A program made the position numbers and the translations under genes. 64,000 bases of DNA from Paenibacillus terricola (lineage in GTDB: Bacteria > Bacillota > Bacilli > Paenibacillales > Paenibacillaceae): positions 806,001 through 870,000 of the forward strand of contig NZ_JACXZA010000001.1 of NCBI RefSeq assembly GCF_014779765.1, read 5' to 3'. Position 1 is the first letter of the stretch, and each line of letters starts with the position of its first letter. The notes beneath the pieces are model-generated. The model searched no databases. It was not told where the DNA came from and saw only the letters and a program-made list of their open reading frames with translations. Below, piece by piece: positions 49,975 to 59,444 of the stretch.

Positions 49975-50015
49975 CGATTCGGATTCGTTTCACAGAACCA
50001 TAATCAATCATCATG

Positions 50016-50060
50016 CCGGTACATCGAGAATGCAGAGTTCTCGATGTACCGGTTTTTATT
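50016..50060 (+). terminator. Strong intrinsic terminator after the deacetylase gene
   Basis: CCGGTACATCGAGAA pairs perfectly over 15 bases with TTCTCGATGTACCGG, followed by TTTTTATT. Confidence 0.93.
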
Positions 50061-50097
50061 TGGGATAAGCGTGGTATGTAATGGAGGAGAGGACGCA

Positions 50098-50577
50098 ATG
50101 AGTACGTGGGATTCAATTATTTTCGGTATAAGCTGTGGGCTGTTTGTTATCTTTATGGTGATTGCCATTATGGCTGCAGCGAACCGTAATCGTGCGGGGA
50201 AACCGATTGCTACCGGTTATCCTACAGCAAAGACGCAGGCTAGTTTAATTGGACTCGTGATTTTATCTGCAGTTGTTTGGACCATTCAAGCATTTACTGG
50301 CACACATACCTTGTTTATCGTATTCACAGCACTCGGTATAAACTTTGTTATAAATCCGTCGGTGTTAGGGGAGAAAGGGTTAAAGCTTGGTGTTCACTAT
50401 GTACCAAGAGATCGAATAATCGGGTATACCATTCAATCGAAAGGCACCAAAACAATCATTCATTTTCAAGTGCAGGGTAAGAAGGGCCCCCTAGTGATGG
50501 TTGTCAATGAGTCACGAAACAAGGATTTGAAGAATCAATTGCTGCATTATTTCGCAGAGGCGCCAGAGCAGGAATAA
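50098..50577 (+). CDS. Small membrane protein, DUF5673-like
   Basis: 159 residues. Three hydrophobic segments (IIFGISCGLFVIFMVIAIMA, LIGLVILSAVVWTIQAF, TLFIVFTALGINFVINP) and a soluble tail (LGEKGLKLGVHYVPRDRIIGYTIQ...) that resembles the DUF5673/PH-like membrane family. Function unknown. ATG 50098 is chosen for GGAGGAGAGG; an upstream in-frame ATG at 50044 lies in the terminator. Followed after 16 bp by a VanZ-like gene, so probably an operon. Confidence 0.75.
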   Translation: MSTWDSIIFGISCGLFVIFMVIAIMAAANRNRAGKPIATGYPTAKTQASLIGLVILSAVVWTIQAFTGTHTLFIVFTALGINFVINPSVLGEKGLKLGVHYVPRDRIIGYTIQSKGTKTIIHFQVQGKKGPLVMVVNESRNKDLKNQLLHYFAEAPEQE

Positions 50578-50593
50578 GCAGCGGGGAGTGTGA

Positions 50594-51031
50594 TTGTACA
50601 GCGTGGCATCGAAGAGCGGCAGAAGAGTGGCTGCAGGTCTGACGGTATTGTATGGTTGTATACTGCTATACTGGATGTTTGTTGGGTTCAACAGAGCCCA
50701 TTTTACAGATTATCGATATAACTTCATTCCATTTGATACGATCACTTATTTTATAGGGATTGCCCATAAAGCTCGAGGAGCGGCAATGCTCAACTTACTT
50801 GGGAACATAGTCCTCTTCGTACCGTTCGGACTTCTGTTACCCTTGTCGGCAAAGCTGAATCCGATTGTATGGACGTTGTTATTCGCAGCGAGCATCACAA
50901 TGCTTGAACTGCTGCAGCTTGTAACGAAGCGGGGGATGTTCGATGTTGATGATATTATCCTCAACGTCTTCGGTTTCTTGATCGGATATGTTGTATTGTT
51001 TGTTGTACGGTCATTATTATTATCAAAATAA
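50594..51031 (+). CDS. VanZ-like membrane protein
   Basis: 145 residues, four membrane helices. Conserved VanZ features: YNFIPFDTITYFI after helix 1, LLGNIVLFVPFGLLLP, and the end DVDDIILNVFGFLIGYV. VanZ lowers teicoplanin sensitivity; the role of chromosomal relatives is unknown. TTG start with GGGGAGTG upstream. Confidence 0.88.
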   Translation: MYSVASKSGRRVAAGLTVLYGCILLYWMFVGFNRAHFTDYRYNFIPFDTITYFIGIAHKARGAAMLNLLGNIVLFVPFGLLLPLSAKLNPIVWTLLFAASITMLELLQLVTKRGMFDVDDIILNVFGFLIGYVVLFVVRSLLLSK

Positions 51032-51034
51032 AAA

Positions 51035-51067
51035 CGATGGGCTGTCCAATTGTTGGACAGCCCATCG
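51035..51067. terminator. Bidirectional terminator between vanZ-like gene and ilvD
   Basis: CGATGGGCTGTCCAA and TTGGACAGCCCATCG form a perfect 15-bp stem, with an A run on one side, between convergent genes. Confidence 0.88.
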
Positions 51068-51082
51068 CTATTCGGTATGAAA

Positions 51083-52774
51083 TTATGCTTTCAGAACCGC
51101 ACCGTTGCTTGCGTTCGTAACGAGCTTGGAGTAACGAGCGAGGTAACCTTTCGTTACCTTAGGCTCAAAGCCCTGCCATTCAGCCTTACGACGCTCAAGC
51201 TCTTCTTCATCGATGAGCAGGTTAATCGTACGGTTGTTCAGGTCGAGCTCGATTTCTTCGCCGTCGCGTACGAATGCGAGCGGGCCGCCTTCAGCTGCTT
51301 CTGGCGAGATGTGACCGATGGAGATACCACGGGATGCACCGGAGAAACGGCCGTCTGTGATCAGACCAACCTTCGCGCCGAGGCCCATGCCCATGATTTG
51401 GGACGTAGGTGCGAGCATCTCTGGCATACCAGGGCCGCCCTTTGGTCCTTCATAACGGATAACTACAACGTGGCCTTCTTTGATCAGGCCTTTCGCAATG
51501 CCTTCGAGACATTCTTCTTGCGAATCGAAGCAGATCGCAGGACCTTTATGGTATCCGCCAACCGATTTGTCGACAGCGCCGACTTTTACGATTGCACCGC
51601 CTGGAGCGATGTTACCGAACAGGACAGCCAGGCCGCCGCGCTCAGTGTGCGGGTTATCGAGCGTATGAATAACTTCGGTGTTCAGAATGTCGCAGCCAGC
51701 AACGTTCTCGCGAAGCGTCTTGCCTGTAACAGTAAGAACATCACCATGAAGTGCGTCTTCCTTCTTGAACAGCTCGTTCAGCACGGCGCTTACGCCGCCT
51801 GCGTTATGAACGTCTTCGATGTGCCAATCCGATGCTGGTGCGATCTTCGCCAGATGCGGCACGCGGTTAGCAACTTCGTTGATGCGTTCGATTGGGTAGT
51901 CGATGCCTGCTTCATGAGCCAGAGCAAGCGTGTGAAGAACCGTATTCGTCGAACCGCCCATAGCCATATCGACTGCGAATGCGTTGTCGATCGCATCTTT
52001 GGTTACGATATCGCAAGGCTTGATGTCCTGCTTGATCAGCTCCATCAGCTGGCGAGCGGACTGTTTAACGAATTCCTTACGTTCTGGTGCAACGGCGAGG
52101 ATCGTACCGTTGCCTGGCAGCGCAAGGCCAAGTGCTTCAGCCAAGCAGTTCATCGAGTTCGCCGTGAACATACCGGAGCACGAACCGCAAGTTGGGCAGC
52201 CGTATTGCTCGAGCTCTGTCAGGCTCTTCTCGTCGATTTTGCCGGATTGGAACGCGCCAACGCCTTCGAATACGCTGGACAGCGAGATCGAACGGCCGTC
52301 GGACGTTTTGCCCGCTTTCATTGGGCCGCCGCTGACGAAGATCGTCGGGATGTTGATGCGAAGTGCTGCCATCATCATGCCTGGCGTAATTTTGTCGCAG
52401 TTCGGGATACAGACCATGCCGTCGAACCAGTGCGCATTAACGACCGTTTCAACGGAGTCAGCGATAATTTCGCGGCTCGCGAGCGAGTAACGCATGCCGA
52501 TGTGGCCCATTGCGATACCGTCGTCTACGCCGATTGTGTTGAATTCGAATGGAACGCCGCCAGCTTCGCGGATCGCTTCTTTAACGATCTTGCCGAATTC
52601 TTGCAAGTGCACATGTCCTGGAACGATGTCGATGTACGAGTTGCAGACTGCGATGAATGGTTTGCCGAAGTCTTCCTCTTTAACCCCTGCTGCACGCAGC
52701 AAGCTCCGGTGCGGTGCACGGTCAAAGCCTTTTTTGATCATATCGGAACGCATTTTGTTTTTAGATGCCGACAT
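51083..52774 (-). CDS. ilvD: Dihydroxy-acid dehydratase
   Basis: 563 residues. Removes water from dihydroxy acids in the third step of valine, leucine and isoleucine synthesis. Fe-S cluster cysteines lie in [23 protein letters not shown] and [38 protein letters not shown] is the second signature. ATG 52774 is chosen because GGGAGGG lies 6 bases upstream; earlier in-frame starts would add 30 unlikely residues. No T-box was seen upstream. The gene is isolated from other branched-chain genes. Confidence 0.97.
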   Translation of the reverse strand: MSASKNKMRSDMIKKGFDRAPHRSLLRAAGVKEEDFGKPFIAVCNSYIDIVPGHVHLQEFGKIVKEAIREAGGVPFEFNTIGVDDGIAMGHIGMRYSLASREIIADSVETVVNAHWFDGMVCIPNCDKITPGMMMAALRINIPTIFVSGGPMKAGKTSDGRSISLSSVFEGVGAFQSGKIDEKSLTELEQYGCPTCGSCSGMFTANSMNCLAEALGLALPGNGTILAVAPERKEFVKQSARQLMELIKQDIKPCDIVTKDAIDNAFAVDMAMGGSTNTVLHTLALAHEAGIDYPIERINEVANRVPHLAKIAPASDWHIEDVHNAGGVSAVLNELFKKEDALHGDVLTVTGKTLRENVAGCDILNTEVIHTLDNPHTERGGLAVLFGNIAPGGAIVKVGAVDKSVGGYHKGPAICFDSQEECLEGIAKGLIKEGHVVVIRYEGPKGGPGMPEMLAPTSQIMGMGLGAKVGLITDGRFSGASRGISIGHISPEAAEGGPLAFVRDGEEIELDLNNRTINLLIDEEELERRKAEWQGFEPKVTKGYLARYSKLVTNASNGAVLKA

Positions 52775-52898
52775 TGAAGTCCCTCCCATGAGTTTGTCCA
52801 TAGCAAATAGTTTACCACAACGATAGGTTTGTGACCACAGCAACGTATGGTTCAATCGACTCATGCAGCAGTCGAAATGTTAAGGAAAATCTATAAAA

Positions 52899-53078
52899 AT
52901 GACAGATATCGTTAATGAAGAGTCGATTCAAGGAACAAACGAGGAAAGGTCTTGCTTTGCCGGTCTGATCATAATACGGATTGTAGAACCGATGCTAGAG
53001 GAGAGTGATTCCAAACCGTCGTATGTATGGATAACTGGGCAATTAACGTTGTTCGTTCTATATAAAATAATTAAGTAA
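52899..53078 (+). CDS. Candidate small protein (59 residues)
   Basis: An ATG-started frame of 59 codons ending in TAA lies alone in the ilvD-urease gap, followed by a terminator 50 bases later. The end is hydrophobic (WITGQLTLFVLYKIIK). TAAGGAAAA lies 13 bases upstream, a little far. Not recognised; it may be a chance frame or a gene remnant. Confidence 0.3.
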   Translation: MTDIVNEESIQGTNEERSCFAGLIIIRIVEPMLEESDSKPSYVWITGQLTLFVLYKIIK

Positions 53079-53124
53079 TCATACGTTGAGCTTGAAGTGT
53101 TCGATGATATGAATAGAAGAATGG

Positions 53125-53165
53125 AAGCCAGATCCAGTTCTCTTAGGGGAACTGGCTTTTTTCTA
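53125..53165 (+). terminator. Intrinsic terminator in the ilvD-ureA gap
   Basis: CCAGTTC and GAACTGG form a stem extended by AGCC/GGCT-type pairs, followed by TTTTTTC. No recognised gene ends upstream except the 59-codon candidate, so a short transcript or small RNA is possible. Confidence 0.75.
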
Positions 53166-53194
53166 TGAGATGAGCGTGGAAAAACGGAAAGTTA

Positions 53195-53211
53195 TGTTAG
53201 GAATTCGGACA
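53195..53211. promoter_or_regulatory. Imperfect second GlnR/TnrA-like box
   Basis: TGTTA-N7-GGACA, one mismatch from TGTNA-N7-TNACA. It lies exactly 63 bp (about six helical turns) upstream of the perfect box. Confidence 0.35.
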
Positions 53212-53257
53212 TGAAATATGCGGATCGAAACTCAATAGACGCTCGATACAAACTTTA

Positions 53258-53274
53258 TGTCAGAAAACATAACA
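53258..53274. promoter_or_regulatory. GlnR/TnrA-type nitrogen control box of the urease operon
   Basis: TGTCA-GAAAACA-TAACA matches the TGTNA-N7-TNACA consensus at every fixed position. Its centre is about 52 bases before the predicted start, the usual place for activation by TnrA-like regulators. Nitrogen control of urease through such sites is known in Bacillus. Confidence 0.65.
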
Positions 53275-53282
53275 TAAAAATG

Positions 53283-53311
53283 TTTACATGTTGAAGCTGG
53301 GCACCTATAAT
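53283..53311 (+). promoter_or_regulatory. Sigma-A-type promoter of the urease operon
   Basis: TTTACA (53283-53288), a 17-bp spacer and a perfect TATAAT (53306-53311), leaving a leader of about 60 bases before ureA. Confidence 0.75.
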
Positions 53312-53376
53312 GTTGGTAAGTTATTCCTCAGTCGAACAAATATATGCCATGAGATTGCGATTGGAGACGTGGTAGG

Positions 53377-53682
53377 ATGCAGCTGACAGAACGCGAGAAA
53401 GAGAAATTGCTTATTACGGTTGCGGCCGATCTGGCGCGGCGGCGTATGCAGCGCGGCGTAAAGCTCAATTATCCGGAAAGCATTGCGCTTCTCACATCGG
53501 AGATTATGGAAGGTGCACGCGATGGCATGACGGTTGCACAGTTGATGACATACGGCACCACGGTACTGACACGTGCGCAAGTGATGGAAGGTATACCCGA
53601 GATGATTCATGAGGTGCAAGTAGAAGCGACATTCCCTGATGGGACCAAGCTTGTAACGGTTCATCATCCGATAGGAGAGTGA
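53377..53682 (+). CDS. ureA: Urease gamma subunit
   Basis: 101 residues, the usual length. Structural subunit of the nickel enzyme that splits urea to ammonia and carbamate. Family features [20 protein letters not shown] and [21 protein letters not shown] are clear. First gene of ureABCFGD. No AGGAGG-like site is obvious before the ATG (GACGTGGTAGG lies near). 4 bases separate it from ureB. Confidence 0.97.
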   Translation: MQLTEREKEKLLITVAADLARRRMQRGVKLNYPESIALLTSEIMEGARDGMTVAQLMTYGTTVLTRAQVMEGIPEMIHEVQVEATFPDGTKLVTVHHPIGE

Positions 53683-53686
53683 AGCG

Positions 53687-54055
53687 ATGATTCCAGGCGA
53701 ATATCGGACGGTAAGCGGACAGATCGAACTGAATGCTGGTCGGCGGACTGCTCAGTTACTGGTCGTTAATACAGGTGATCGGCCCGTACAGGTAGGATCG
53801 CATTTTCATTTTTTTGAGGTGAATCGCGCGCTGCGCTTCGACCGCAGAACGGCATTTGGCATGCGGCTCGATATTCCGGCGGGAACGGCGGTTCGTTTCG
53901 AGCCAGGCGAGGAGAAGCCGATTCGACTTGTTGAACTAGGTGGAGCGAAACGGTCATTCGGACTTAATGGTCTAAGTGAGGGCGAGGCTGCCCATGGCAA
54001 GATGAGCGATGAAGTGAGCGCAAGACTTGCGAAGTGGGAGGAGGGTGCGAAATGA
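53687..54055 (+). CDS. ureB: Urease beta subunit
   Basis: 122 residues. Family features [39 protein letters not shown] and [17 protein letters not shown]. Assembles with the gamma and alpha subunits. Its stop overlaps the ureC start as ATGA, so translation is coupled. Confidence 0.97.
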   Translation: MIPGEYRTVSGQIELNAGRRTAQLLVVNTGDRPVQVGSHFHFFEVNRALRFDRRTAFGMRLDIPAGTAVRFEPGEEKPIRLVELGGAKRSFGLNGLSEGEAAHGKMSDEVSARLAKWEEGAK

Positions 54056-55767
54056 GCAGCATGGATCGAAGCAGTTACGCCCAAATGTTCGGCCCAACGA
54101 CCGGCGATGCCATAAGACTTGCGGATACAGAGCTGTGGGCACGCATTGAACGAGATTATACCGTGTATGGCGATGAATGCAAATTCGGCGGCGGTAAAGT
54201 CATTCGTGACGGCATGGGACAATCCAGCGGCGCGCTCCGTGAAGAGGGCGTGCTCGATACACTTATTACGAATGCAGTCATAATCGATCATTGGGGCATT
54301 GTGAAGGCGGATATCGGGATTAAAGACGGCCATATCGTCGGCATCGGCAAGGCAGGCAATCCGGACATTATGGATGGTGTTACGCCGGGCATGATTGCAG
54401 GCGCGAGTACGGAAGTTATAGCAGGCGAAGGGCGAATCGTAACGGCGGGCGGCATTGACTCGCACATTCATTTCATCTGCCCGCAGCAGATCGAGACGGC
54501 GTTGTCTTCCGGCGTTACGACGATGATCGGCGGAGGCACAGGTCCAGCTACAGGAACGAATGCTACGACGGTAACGCCGGGCGCTTGGCATTTGTCCCGC
54601 ATGCTGGAAGCGATAGAAGCTTTTCCGATGAATATCGGTTTAACGGGCAAAGGCAATGCATCCTTCATCGGACCGCTCGTCGAGCAGATTGAAGCTGGAG
54701 CAATAGGGTTGAAGCTGCATGAGGATTGGGGAACAACGCCTGCTGCCATTGATGCGTGTCTCACCGCTGCAGATCAATACGATGTGCAGGTGGCCATTCA
54801 CACAGACACGCTTAACGAAGCGGGGTTCCTTGAAGATACGCTGACAGCATTCAAAGGCAGAACGATTCATACGTACCATACCGAAGGTGCTGGAGGCGGA
54901 CATGCGCCGGACATTATCCGGGCGGCAGGCGAACTGAACGTGCTGCCCTCCTCAACGAATCCGACGCGTCCGTTCACGGTAAACACGATCGAGGAGCATC
55001 TCGACATGCTGATGGTATGTCATCACCTCGACAGCCGTATTCCGGAGGATGTCGCATTCGCGGATTCACGCATACGACCGGAGACGATTGCGGCGGAAGA
55101 TATTTTGCACGATATGGGCGTATTCAGCATGATCAGCTCCGATTCGCAAGCTATGGGCCGCGTAGGAGAAGTCATAATTCGAACTTGGCAGACAGCGGAT
55201 AAAATGAAGCGCCAGCGCGGACCGCTAGCGCCGGACGATGCGGACGGCGACAACTATCGCATCAAGCGGTATGTTGCCAAATATACGATTAATCCAGCGA
55301 TTACGCATGGCGTATCGCATCTCGTAGGGTCCATCGAGATCGGCAAGTTCGCCGATCTCGTGGTATGGCAGCCGATGTTCTTCGGCGTGAAGCCGGATCT
55401 CGTCCTGAAAGGCGGCAGCATCGCTTTCGCGCAGATGGGCGATCCGAATGCCTCGATCCCGACGCCGCAGCCGGTATGGGGGCGCCCGATGTTCGCATCG
55501 TTCGGCAAGCTGATCGCCAGCAGCTCGATCACTTTCGTCTCGCAGGCCGCTTATGATCGCGGGATCAAGGATCGGCTTGGCCTGACGAAACGAGTGGAGC
55601 CCATTCGAGGCTGCCGCTCGATCTCGAAGAGAGACATGATTCATAACGATGCGACGCCGCGCATTGAAGTCGATCCGGAGACGTATCGCGTCACGGTGGA
55701 CGGGGAACTCGTCACCTGTGAGCCAGCGGAGGTGCTGCCAATGGCGCAGCGCTACTTCTTATTCTAG
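54052..55767 (+). CDS. ureC: Urease alpha (catalytic) subunit
   Basis: 571 residues. Carries the two-nickel site: His138 and His140 (HIH), the carbamylated Lys221 in GLKLHEDWG, and the active-site flap Cys323-His324 in MVCHHLD, all intact and numbered as in the well-studied Sporosarcina enzyme within one residue. ATG 54052 with GGAGGAGGG upstream; a GTG at 54034 in the same frame is not needed. Ends 3 bases before ureF. Confidence 0.98.
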   Translation: MSSMDRSSYAQMFGPTTGDAIRLADTELWARIERDYTVYGDECKFGGGKVIRDGMGQSSGALREEGVLDTLITNAVIIDHWGIVKADIGIKDGHIVGIGKAGNPDIMDGVTPGMIAGASTEVIAGEGRIVTAGGIDSHIHFICPQQIETALSSGVTTMIGGGTGPATGTNATTVTPGAWHLSRMLEAIEAFPMNIGLTGKGNASFIGPLVEQIEAGAIGLKLHEDWGTTPAAIDACLTAADQYDVQVAIHTDTLNEAGFLEDTLTAFKGRTIHTYHTEGAGGGHAPDIIRAAGELNVLPSSTNPTRPFTVNTIEEHLDMLMVCHHLDSRIPEDVAFADSRIRPETIAAEDILHDMGVFSMISSDSQAMGRVGEVIIRTWQTADKMKRQRGPLAPDDADGDNYRIKRYVAKYTINPAITHGVSHLVGSIEIGKFADLVVWQPMFFGVKPDLVLKGGSIAFAQMGDPNASIPTPQPVWGRPMFASFGKLIASSSITFVSQAAYDRGIKDRLGLTKRVEPIRGCRSISKRDMIHNDATPRIEVDPETYRVTVDGELVTCEPAEVLPMAQRYFLF

Positions 55768-55770
55768 CTT

Positions 55771-56457
55771 ATGGCTAGACATTGGCTGGCTCTGCAGCAG
55801 CTGCTTGATTCTGCGCTGCCCATCGGCGGCTTCTCCCATTCGTTCGGCCTCGAGACGATGGTGCAGGAGGATAAACTGACGGACAGCCGAGCGCTTGAGG
55901 CATACGTGCAGACGATGCTTCGGCAAAGCTGGGCGACAAGCGATGCGATGGTCATTAAAGCGGTGTATCGCGATGCGGACACCCAACAATGGGAACGGCT
56001 GTGGGCGGTAGAACGGATCGTTCATACGCAGCGGTTGGCGGCGGAGACAAGGTCAGGTGCGGAGAAAATGGGCAAAAGGCTGCTGAAGCTAGCAGTCGAC
56101 ATGTGGCCTGACTTGAACTGGCAGCCCATAGCTGAGGCGGCACGGGCAGGGAATTGCTTGTCGACGCATCCGCTAGTGCACGGTTATATTTGCTGGCAGC
56201 TTGGCGTATCGCTCCAGCAGGCGATGGAGAGCTATTGGTATGCATGCATGGTCACCTGCATCAACAGTGCATTACGTCTGATGTCCATCGGACAGACGGA
56301 AGGCCAGCGGCTTATTGCACGGCTGACGCCGCTGACCAGCGAGGCATGGCGTATTGCCGAAGGCTTGGAGCCGGAGGAGGCCTATTCCAACATGCCGATG
56401 GCGGAGCTTGCTATGATGCGGCACGAAACGTTGTATTCGCGATTGTTTATGTCTTGA
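55771..56457 (+). CDS. ureF: Urease accessory protein UreF
   Basis: 228 residues, all helical. Forms the UreD-UreF-UreG complex that delivers nickel and CO2 to apo-urease. Start LLDSALPIGGFSHSFGLETMV is characteristic. It starts 3 bases after the ureC stop with no clear ribosome binding site, so it probably relies on coupling. Usually ureE precedes ureF; here it is missing. Confidence 0.95.
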   Translation: MARHWLALQQLLDSALPIGGFSHSFGLETMVQEDKLTDSRALEAYVQTMLRQSWATSDAMVIKAVYRDADTQQWERLWAVERIVHTQRLAAETRSGAEKMGKRLLKLAVDMWPDLNWQPIAEAARAGNCLSTHPLVHGYICWQLGVSLQQAMESYWYACMVTCINSALRLMSIGQTEGQRLIARLTPLTSEAWRIAEGLEPEEAYSNMPMAELAMMRHETLYSRLFMS

Positions 56458-56534
56458 TTTTATAGAGGCAGCTGAAAACCGGACTTTTTGAACACGCATT
56501 AATAATTTGATAGTACACATGGGAGGTTTTATAA

Positions 56535-57296
56535 ATGTGCCAAGGACAAGGTCATAGCCATAACGAGTGGGTAACGCCGGAGATCGACGCATCGCGTCCG
56601 ATTCGCATCGGAATCGGAGGTCCGGTAGGATCAGGCAAGACGGCGCTCGTCGAGCGGCTCGCTCGAGAGCTGTCCGGCAAATACAGCGTAGCTGTTATTA
56701 CGAACGATATCTATACGAAGGAAGATGCGCGCATTCTTGCAGCAACAGGCGTATTGCCTGTTGAGCGGATCATTGGGGTAGAGACGGGCGGTTGTCCGCA
56801 TACGGCGGTTCGTGAGGATGCCTCGATGAATTTCGAAGCGATTGAAGAGCTGGAGCGTCGGTTCTCGCCGCTTGATATTATTTTTATCGAGAGCGGCGGT
56901 GACAATCTGGCGGCGGCGTTCAGTCCCGAGCTGGCGGATCGTTTTATCTACATTATAGACGTGGCGCAAGGTGAGAAAATCCCGCGTAAAGGCGGTCCCG
57001 GCATTATGCGTTCCGATCTTCTTGTCATTAACAAAATCGATCTTGCTCCGTATGTCGGCGCCAGCCTGCGCGTCATGGGCGATGATTCGAAGCGGATGCG
57101 CGGTGAGCGTCCGTTCATCTTCTCCAATCTGCTTGGCGAGAGCGGAGTGCAGGATATTGTGAACTGGCTTGAACACGAGATTGCCCATGCCAAAGGATTA
57201 GCGCATTCGCATGACCATGCTGCCGAGCATGCAGCTGGCGATGAGCATTCACACGGGCATAAGCGTCATCATCACGATCATGATCACGCGCACTAA
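56535..57296 (+). CDS. ureG: Urease GTPase UreG with a histidine-rich C-terminal tail
   Basis: 253 residues, longer than the usual ~205. SIMIBI GTPase that powers nickel insertion into urease. P-loop GGPVGSGKT at 28-36, metal-binding CPH motif at 87-89 ([11 protein letters not shown]), and [18 protein letters not shown]. Two unusual ends: an N-terminal [11 protein letters not shown] segment and a C-terminal tail (223-253) with 13 His in 31 residues, many in HxH pattern, like the tail of UreE. ATG with GGGAGG 8 bases upstream. ureD starts inside this tail. Confidence 0.96.
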   Translation: MCQGQGHSHNEWVTPEIDASRPIRIGIGGPVGSGKTALVERLARELSGKYSVAVITNDIYTKEDARILAATGVLPVERIIGVETGGCPHTAVREDASMNFEAIEELERRFSPLDIIFIESGGDNLAAAFSPELADRFIYIIDVAQGEKIPRKGGPGIMRSDLLVINKIDLAPYVGASLRVMGDDSKRMRGERPFIFSNLLGESGVQDIVNWLEHEIAHAKGLAHSHDHAAEHAAGDEHSHGHKRHHHDHDHAH

Positions 57297-58143
57297 GATC
57301 CTCGAGGATGCAGCGCTCGGACTGACGAGGCTGCAAGCTTCTTTCGAGCATCATGGCGATCGAACCGTTATGACAAGCAAATACCATACTGCGCCGCTGA
57401 AGATTGCGAAAGCTTTTCCAATCGGGGCAGGGCTGGGCGTTATTGTCATGGATGTATCGCCTGGCCTGCTGGATGGCGATCGATACGAGCTTGAATGGCA
57501 TTGCGGCAGCAACAGCCGGCTGTTCGTAACGAATCAGTCGTATACGAAAGTGCATCCCGCAGGTGAGAAGGGCGGGGCTGCGCTCAAGCAGTCATTCATG
57601 CTGAAGGAAGGAGCTGTTGTGGAGCATATGCCAGAGCCGATCATGCTGTACCGTTCGGCGGCCTTGCGGAGCGAGACGGATGTACGTCTTGCTCCTGGAT
57701 CGCTGTGGGTCCAAGCCGATGTCTGGTGTCCCGGGCGTACACTTCGCGGTGAAGCATTCCAGTATGAACGGTTCGACAGCCGACTGACTGTCCGGTATGG
57801 GGAGGAGCTGATCGGCTCGCAGCGTCAGTTGATCGAGCCTGCTCTGCAGCAGCTGCATGTGCCGGGCAGCTGGGGGAAGGCAACCCATATGGGGATGCTG
57901 CTTGCCTTCGGCGATCGCATGGGCGAGCAGCACGTCGAAGCCGTGCGGGAGGCGCTTGCTTCGCTTCCTGACCGCAGCGCATACGGGGTAACGGTTGGTG
58001 CATCACTGACGCACCGCTATGGGCTTGCCGTAATGGCGGCAGGGACAGCGGCTTGGCCGCTGCAAGAAGCGCTGCGAGCAGCTTGGAGTGCGCTAAGGTT
58101 ACAGCTGCTTGGCGAACCGCCGCATATGCTCGTGCAGGTGTAA
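57280..58143 (+). CDS. ureD: Urease accessory protein UreD
   Basis: 287 residues. Scaffold that binds apo-urease and recruits UreF and UreG; nickel is thought to pass through a tunnel in it. Features [15 protein letters not shown] and [22 protein letters not shown]. Start ATG 57280 ([14 protein letters not shown]) overlaps the last 17 bases of ureG in another frame. Further upstream in-frame ATGs would lie within the ureG tail and give an unlikely N-terminus. Last gene of the operon, ended by a strong terminator. Confidence 0.93.
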   Translation: MITRTKILEDAALGLTRLQASFEHHGDRTVMTSKYHTAPLKIAKAFPIGAGLGVIVMDVSPGLLDGDRYELEWHCGSNSRLFVTNQSYTKVHPAGEKGGAALKQSFMLKEGAVVEHMPEPIMLYRSAALRSETDVRLAPGSLWVQADVWCPGRTLRGEAFQYERFDSRLTVRYGEELIGSQRQLIEPALQQLHVPGSWGKATHMGMLLAFGDRMGEQHVEAVREALASLPDRSAYGVTVGASLTHRYGLAVMAAGTAAWPLQEALRAAWSALRLQLLGEPPHMLVQV

Positions 58144-58144
58144 A

Positions 58145-58191
58145 CACAAAGAGGCGTCCAGGCACATCATGTGCTTGGACGCCTCTTTGTT
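58145..58191. terminator. Bidirectional terminator between ureD and lacI-like gene
   Basis: AACAAAGAGGCGTCCA and TGGACGCCTCTTTGTT pair almost perfectly around an inner GCACATcATGTGC stem, between convergent genes. Confidence 0.93.
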
Positions 58192-58197
58192 CACCTG

Positions 58198-59175
58198 TCA
58201 ATCCGATGTCCGATGTATGTATGCCGGCGTAAGGGAGGTCCGATCTGGCACATCATCGACGGATTCGATGGCGAGCAGCAGCGTGTCGGCAACCGCCGCT
58301 GCAAGGTCTGCCTCAGGCACGCCGACGGCGGAGATCGGAATCTCTAGCTGCTCCATATGCGGAATGTGATCATAACTGATGATGGCAATATCTTGCGGCA
58401 CCGAGATGCCTTCGCCTTGAAAGGCACGAATAATACCCGCAGCCAGATCGTAGCTGCCGCTAATGACTGCTGCAGGCCGATCACTCAGCTTAAGCAGCTG
58501 CTTGGCTGCGTGGTAACCATTTTGCCAGAGCAGACCGTGCGAATCAATAACCCATTCCTCTTGAAACTCGATGCCGGCCTGGTGCAGCCCTTCCTTGAAG
58601 CCGATCCACTTCTCCTGCTGTTGTACCGATGCTTCCACATACGGTCCGATATAAGCAATACGCTCGTAACCTCTGCTTACCAGCGTTTCAACCGCGAGTC
58701 GAATGGCTTCCCGCCGATTCATATCGACATAGGGCACGCCAGGTTTGATTGGCATACCAATCGAAATCATCGGCGTCCGTCTGTGAGACGGCCGAGCGAT
58801 AATGTCGGCTGTGCTCTCTTCGAACAATAGAATGGCGTCCGCCCGCAGGTTCTCGAAGGTAGAGATCGCCTCCTGCGGCTCGTGAATCGACAGCAGCGCG
58901 GTCAGGCCCTTCTCTGCCAGACGGCGTTGAATGGATGTAACAAGCGATGAAAGCGCGGTGCGGTCGATGCCAGGCCATACGATACCGACTAGGCCGGTGC
59001 GCTTGGTCACCAAGCTTCGGGCTGCAAGGTTTGGCGTATAGCCGAGCGCTTCGGCTGCTTCCATTACTTTGCGCTTCGTAGCTTCTTTGACAAGCGGACT
59101 ATTATTGAGCGCCTTGGCCACGGTCGAGTAGCTGACGCCAACTTGCTTGGATATATCTTTAATGGTAACGGACAT
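58198..59175 (-). CDS. LacI-family transcriptional regulator
   Basis: 325 residues. N-terminal helix-turn-helix VTIKDISKQVGVSYSTVAKALNN with the hinge LGYTPNLAARSL, followed by a periplasmic-binding-protein-like sugar domain (GLVGIVWPGIDR... to PAYIHRTSD). ATG 59175 is chosen because AAAGGAG lies 9 bases upstream. It is divergent from the GH53 galactanase gene, so it probably represses that gene until a galactan-derived sugar is present. The effector is inferred only. Confidence 0.92.
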   Translation of the reverse strand: MSVTIKDISKQVGVSYSTVAKALNNSPLVKEATKRKVMEAAEALGYTPNLAARSLVTKRTGLVGIVWPGIDRTALSSLVTSIQRRLAEKGLTALLSIHEPQEAISTFENLRADAILLFEESTADIIARPSHRRTPMISIGMPIKPGVPYVDMNRREAIRLAVETLVSRGYERIAYIGPYVEASVQQQEKWIGFKEGLHQAGIEFQEEWVIDSHGLLWQNGYHAAKQLLKLSDRPAAVISGSYDLAAGIIRAFQGEGISVPQDIAIISYDHIPHMEQLEIPISAVGVPEADLAAAVADTLLLAIESVDDVPDRTSLTPAYIHRTSD

Positions 59176-59366
59176 GAAGGAGCTCTCCTTTGTCACTATG
59201 CTATCAATGCGTGCTCGGGTTATGAACGATCTCTATTAATACTGTTATCGGAAAGAACTATGACTATTATATAGGGACGTCTGCCAAACGGCTATAAAAG
59301 CATCCGTTTTGTTTGCATCCTATCCTATTATACGCCCGAATAGAGCGCTTACAATGAAGAAGCGAA

Positions 59367-59400
59367 TGAATCGTTTCAGTGATCCTTCTCTATCTATACT
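59367..59400 (+). promoter_or_regulatory. Candidate LacI-type operator and promoter of the galactanase gene
   Basis: TGAATCGTTTCA (59367-59378) is close to the palindrome TGAAACGTTTCA bound by many LacI-family regulators. It overlaps the likely -35 region of a promoter with -10 TATACT at 59395-59400, a repressing position. No other site was convincing. Confidence 0.45.
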
Positions 59401-59444
59401 AATCCTATGTTCTCCATTCGACAATCGCATAGGAGGAAAATAGT

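Noticed and set aside
51050-52777. 575-codon open frame on the plus strand
   Set aside because: It lies exactly opposite ilvD, has a composition rich in Cys, Arg and Phe, and shows no family motif; it is a codon-bias shadow of ilvD.
57211-57279. N-terminal extension of UreD from an earlier ATG
   Set aside because: These codons are the His-rich ureG tail read in another frame; UreD proteins do not carry such an extension.
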